From Ficedula albicollis (lineage: Eukaryota > Chordata > Aves > Passeriformes > Muscicapidae), in assembly GCF_000247815.1 (NCBI RefSeq), contig NW_004775934.1:310001-374000 (forward strand): a stretch of 64,000 nt of DNA, written 5' to 3'. Each line of letters opens with the position of its first letter. Positions within the stretch are counted from its first letter, which is position 1. Positions 63,253-64,000 of this stretch are shown piece by piece. A program made the translations under genes and the position numbers. The notes below the pieces were generated by a model. The model did no database searches and was not told where the DNA came from. It worked only from the letters and a program-made list of their open reading frames with translations.

Positions 63253-64000
63253 GCATTTGATAAAATAAACCAACAAACAAACATTTCAATCTCAGACAAG
63301 ACCAGCTATTATCATGTACAGCAAGGCTGTTCACACCAGCAGTTAAATACAGCAAACATTAATAAATCAGAAAGCTAGCACAGCTAGTCAAAGAAAAAAA
63401 CTAGGTAACCCCATATTCTGTCCATTTTTATCACACTTAAGCAGAATGGGATGAATCCAAAGGCAAAATAAGCTCCCACTGAGAGCAGGGGCATATGCAC
63501 ATCTGTTGTGCAAGTGCCTGTATAGCCAACCCTCTGGCAGGGACCTGACTTTGTGAGTGTCAGACATTCTGCTACTCCTACGTTTCCAATGTTCTCCCTA
63601 AATAAGGAGGCAAAATGTTAAATTTCCATATCTAGCTGATTCACAGCTAACGTACCTATTTTTAAAAGCTGTATTATTTCAGAACACAAAACACAATTCG
63701 GTTACCCTGAAAGCAAAATATTTTGTTGGCTTGTACTGAATGCAATTGGATTTTGAGCACTGTTCAATGTCTGTTCAGTGCTGCCAGAGATGTGTGTCTC
63801 ACAATTCTCACTTAATTCCCCCCTACTAGCTTGGCTGTCCAAAGACAGTGTTTCTGATGGGGACTGCAGTGGTGCAATTTCCAGAAGGTATGTGACCCAC
63901 CCATAATAGACCACGGTCATTCAACAAGACAGTTTAGCTAAGAAATCCAGCTGACAGAAGATGGAGTTTTAATTTACTTTTATTAATGAAAAAAAAAAAA

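Larger units (their letters stand above)
56938..64000 (-). other. APC: APC intron 1 (between coding exons 1 and 2), partial
   Basis: At least 7063 bp. Sequence corresponding to coding exon 1 (human start MAAASYDQLLKQVEALKMEN) was looked for on the minus strand and not found, so exon 1 and the promoters lie beyond 64000. The interval holds a 79-bp and a 518-bp tandem duplication. Otherwise it is AT-rich with no recognised genes. Confidence 0.75.

Noticed and set aside
56938..64000. APC coding exon 1 inside the right-hand end of the window
   Set aside because: No minus-strand sequence matching the highly conserved start of APC was seen on reading; it most likely lies beyond 64000.
1..64000. 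tRNA, rRNA, microRNA hairpins, CRISPR arrays or bacterial-type systems
   Set aside because: No cloverleaf, rRNA-like conserved segments or regularly spaced repeats were found. A microRNA cannot be excluded without a folding search, but none was recognised.

Overview
The window is vertebrate nuclear DNA, most likely from a bird and plausibly a songbird. The evidence is CR1 LINE fragments with the avian (ATTCTGTG)n-type tail, an LTR resembling avian ERVL-type solo LTRs, compact introns, a CpG-island promoter, and protein segments that align residue by residue with vertebrate APC and SRP19. No bacterial, CRISPR or operon-like structure was seen. Exon calls come from reading the sequence by eye against the known vertebrate proteins; no alignment was run.

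Layout. Both genes are on the minus strand and run right to left. APC (adenomatous polyposis coli) covers about 64000 to 16942: coding exons 2-15 (classic human numbering) are all present with consensus GT/AG sites, and coding exon 1 lies beyond the right edge. Exons 2-14 have the lengths recalled for human (85, 202, 109, 114, 84, 105, 99, 379, 96, 140, 78, 117 and 215 nt). The exons join to 8631 nt in frame, including the stop. The last exon encodes the end of the armadillo domain, the 15- and 20-residue beta-catenin repeats, the SAMP/axin repeats, the basic region, the SxIP EB1 motif and the C-terminal TSV PDZ ligand. About 14 kb downstream, after a repeat-rich intergenic stretch, SRP19 begins at a CpG island (about 2850-3380) and leaves by the left edge after its third coding exon. 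The APC-SRP19 head-to-tail order is the known vertebrate arrangement.

The most notable feature is a 252-bp tandem duplication inside the last APC exon. It is in frame and adds a second, nearly identical copy of 84 residues just upstream of the EB1/DLG-binding tail. It has 4-bp junction microhomology and one difference between the copies. It is one of several young tandem duplications in the window: 157 bp beside the SRP19 promoter, 738 bp carrying the left part of an LTR, 518 bp and 79 bp in APC intron 1, 65 bp inside a CR1, and short 36- and 42-bp repeats. Either the locus has an unusual load of recent local duplications or some are assembly artefacts, and sequence alone cannot decide.

The remaining DNA is intron and intergenic sequence with CR1 fragments, one LTR, a possible second LTR, a weak integrase-like relic, and a T17-C46-T19 homopolymer block. 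No convincing undescribed biological system was found.
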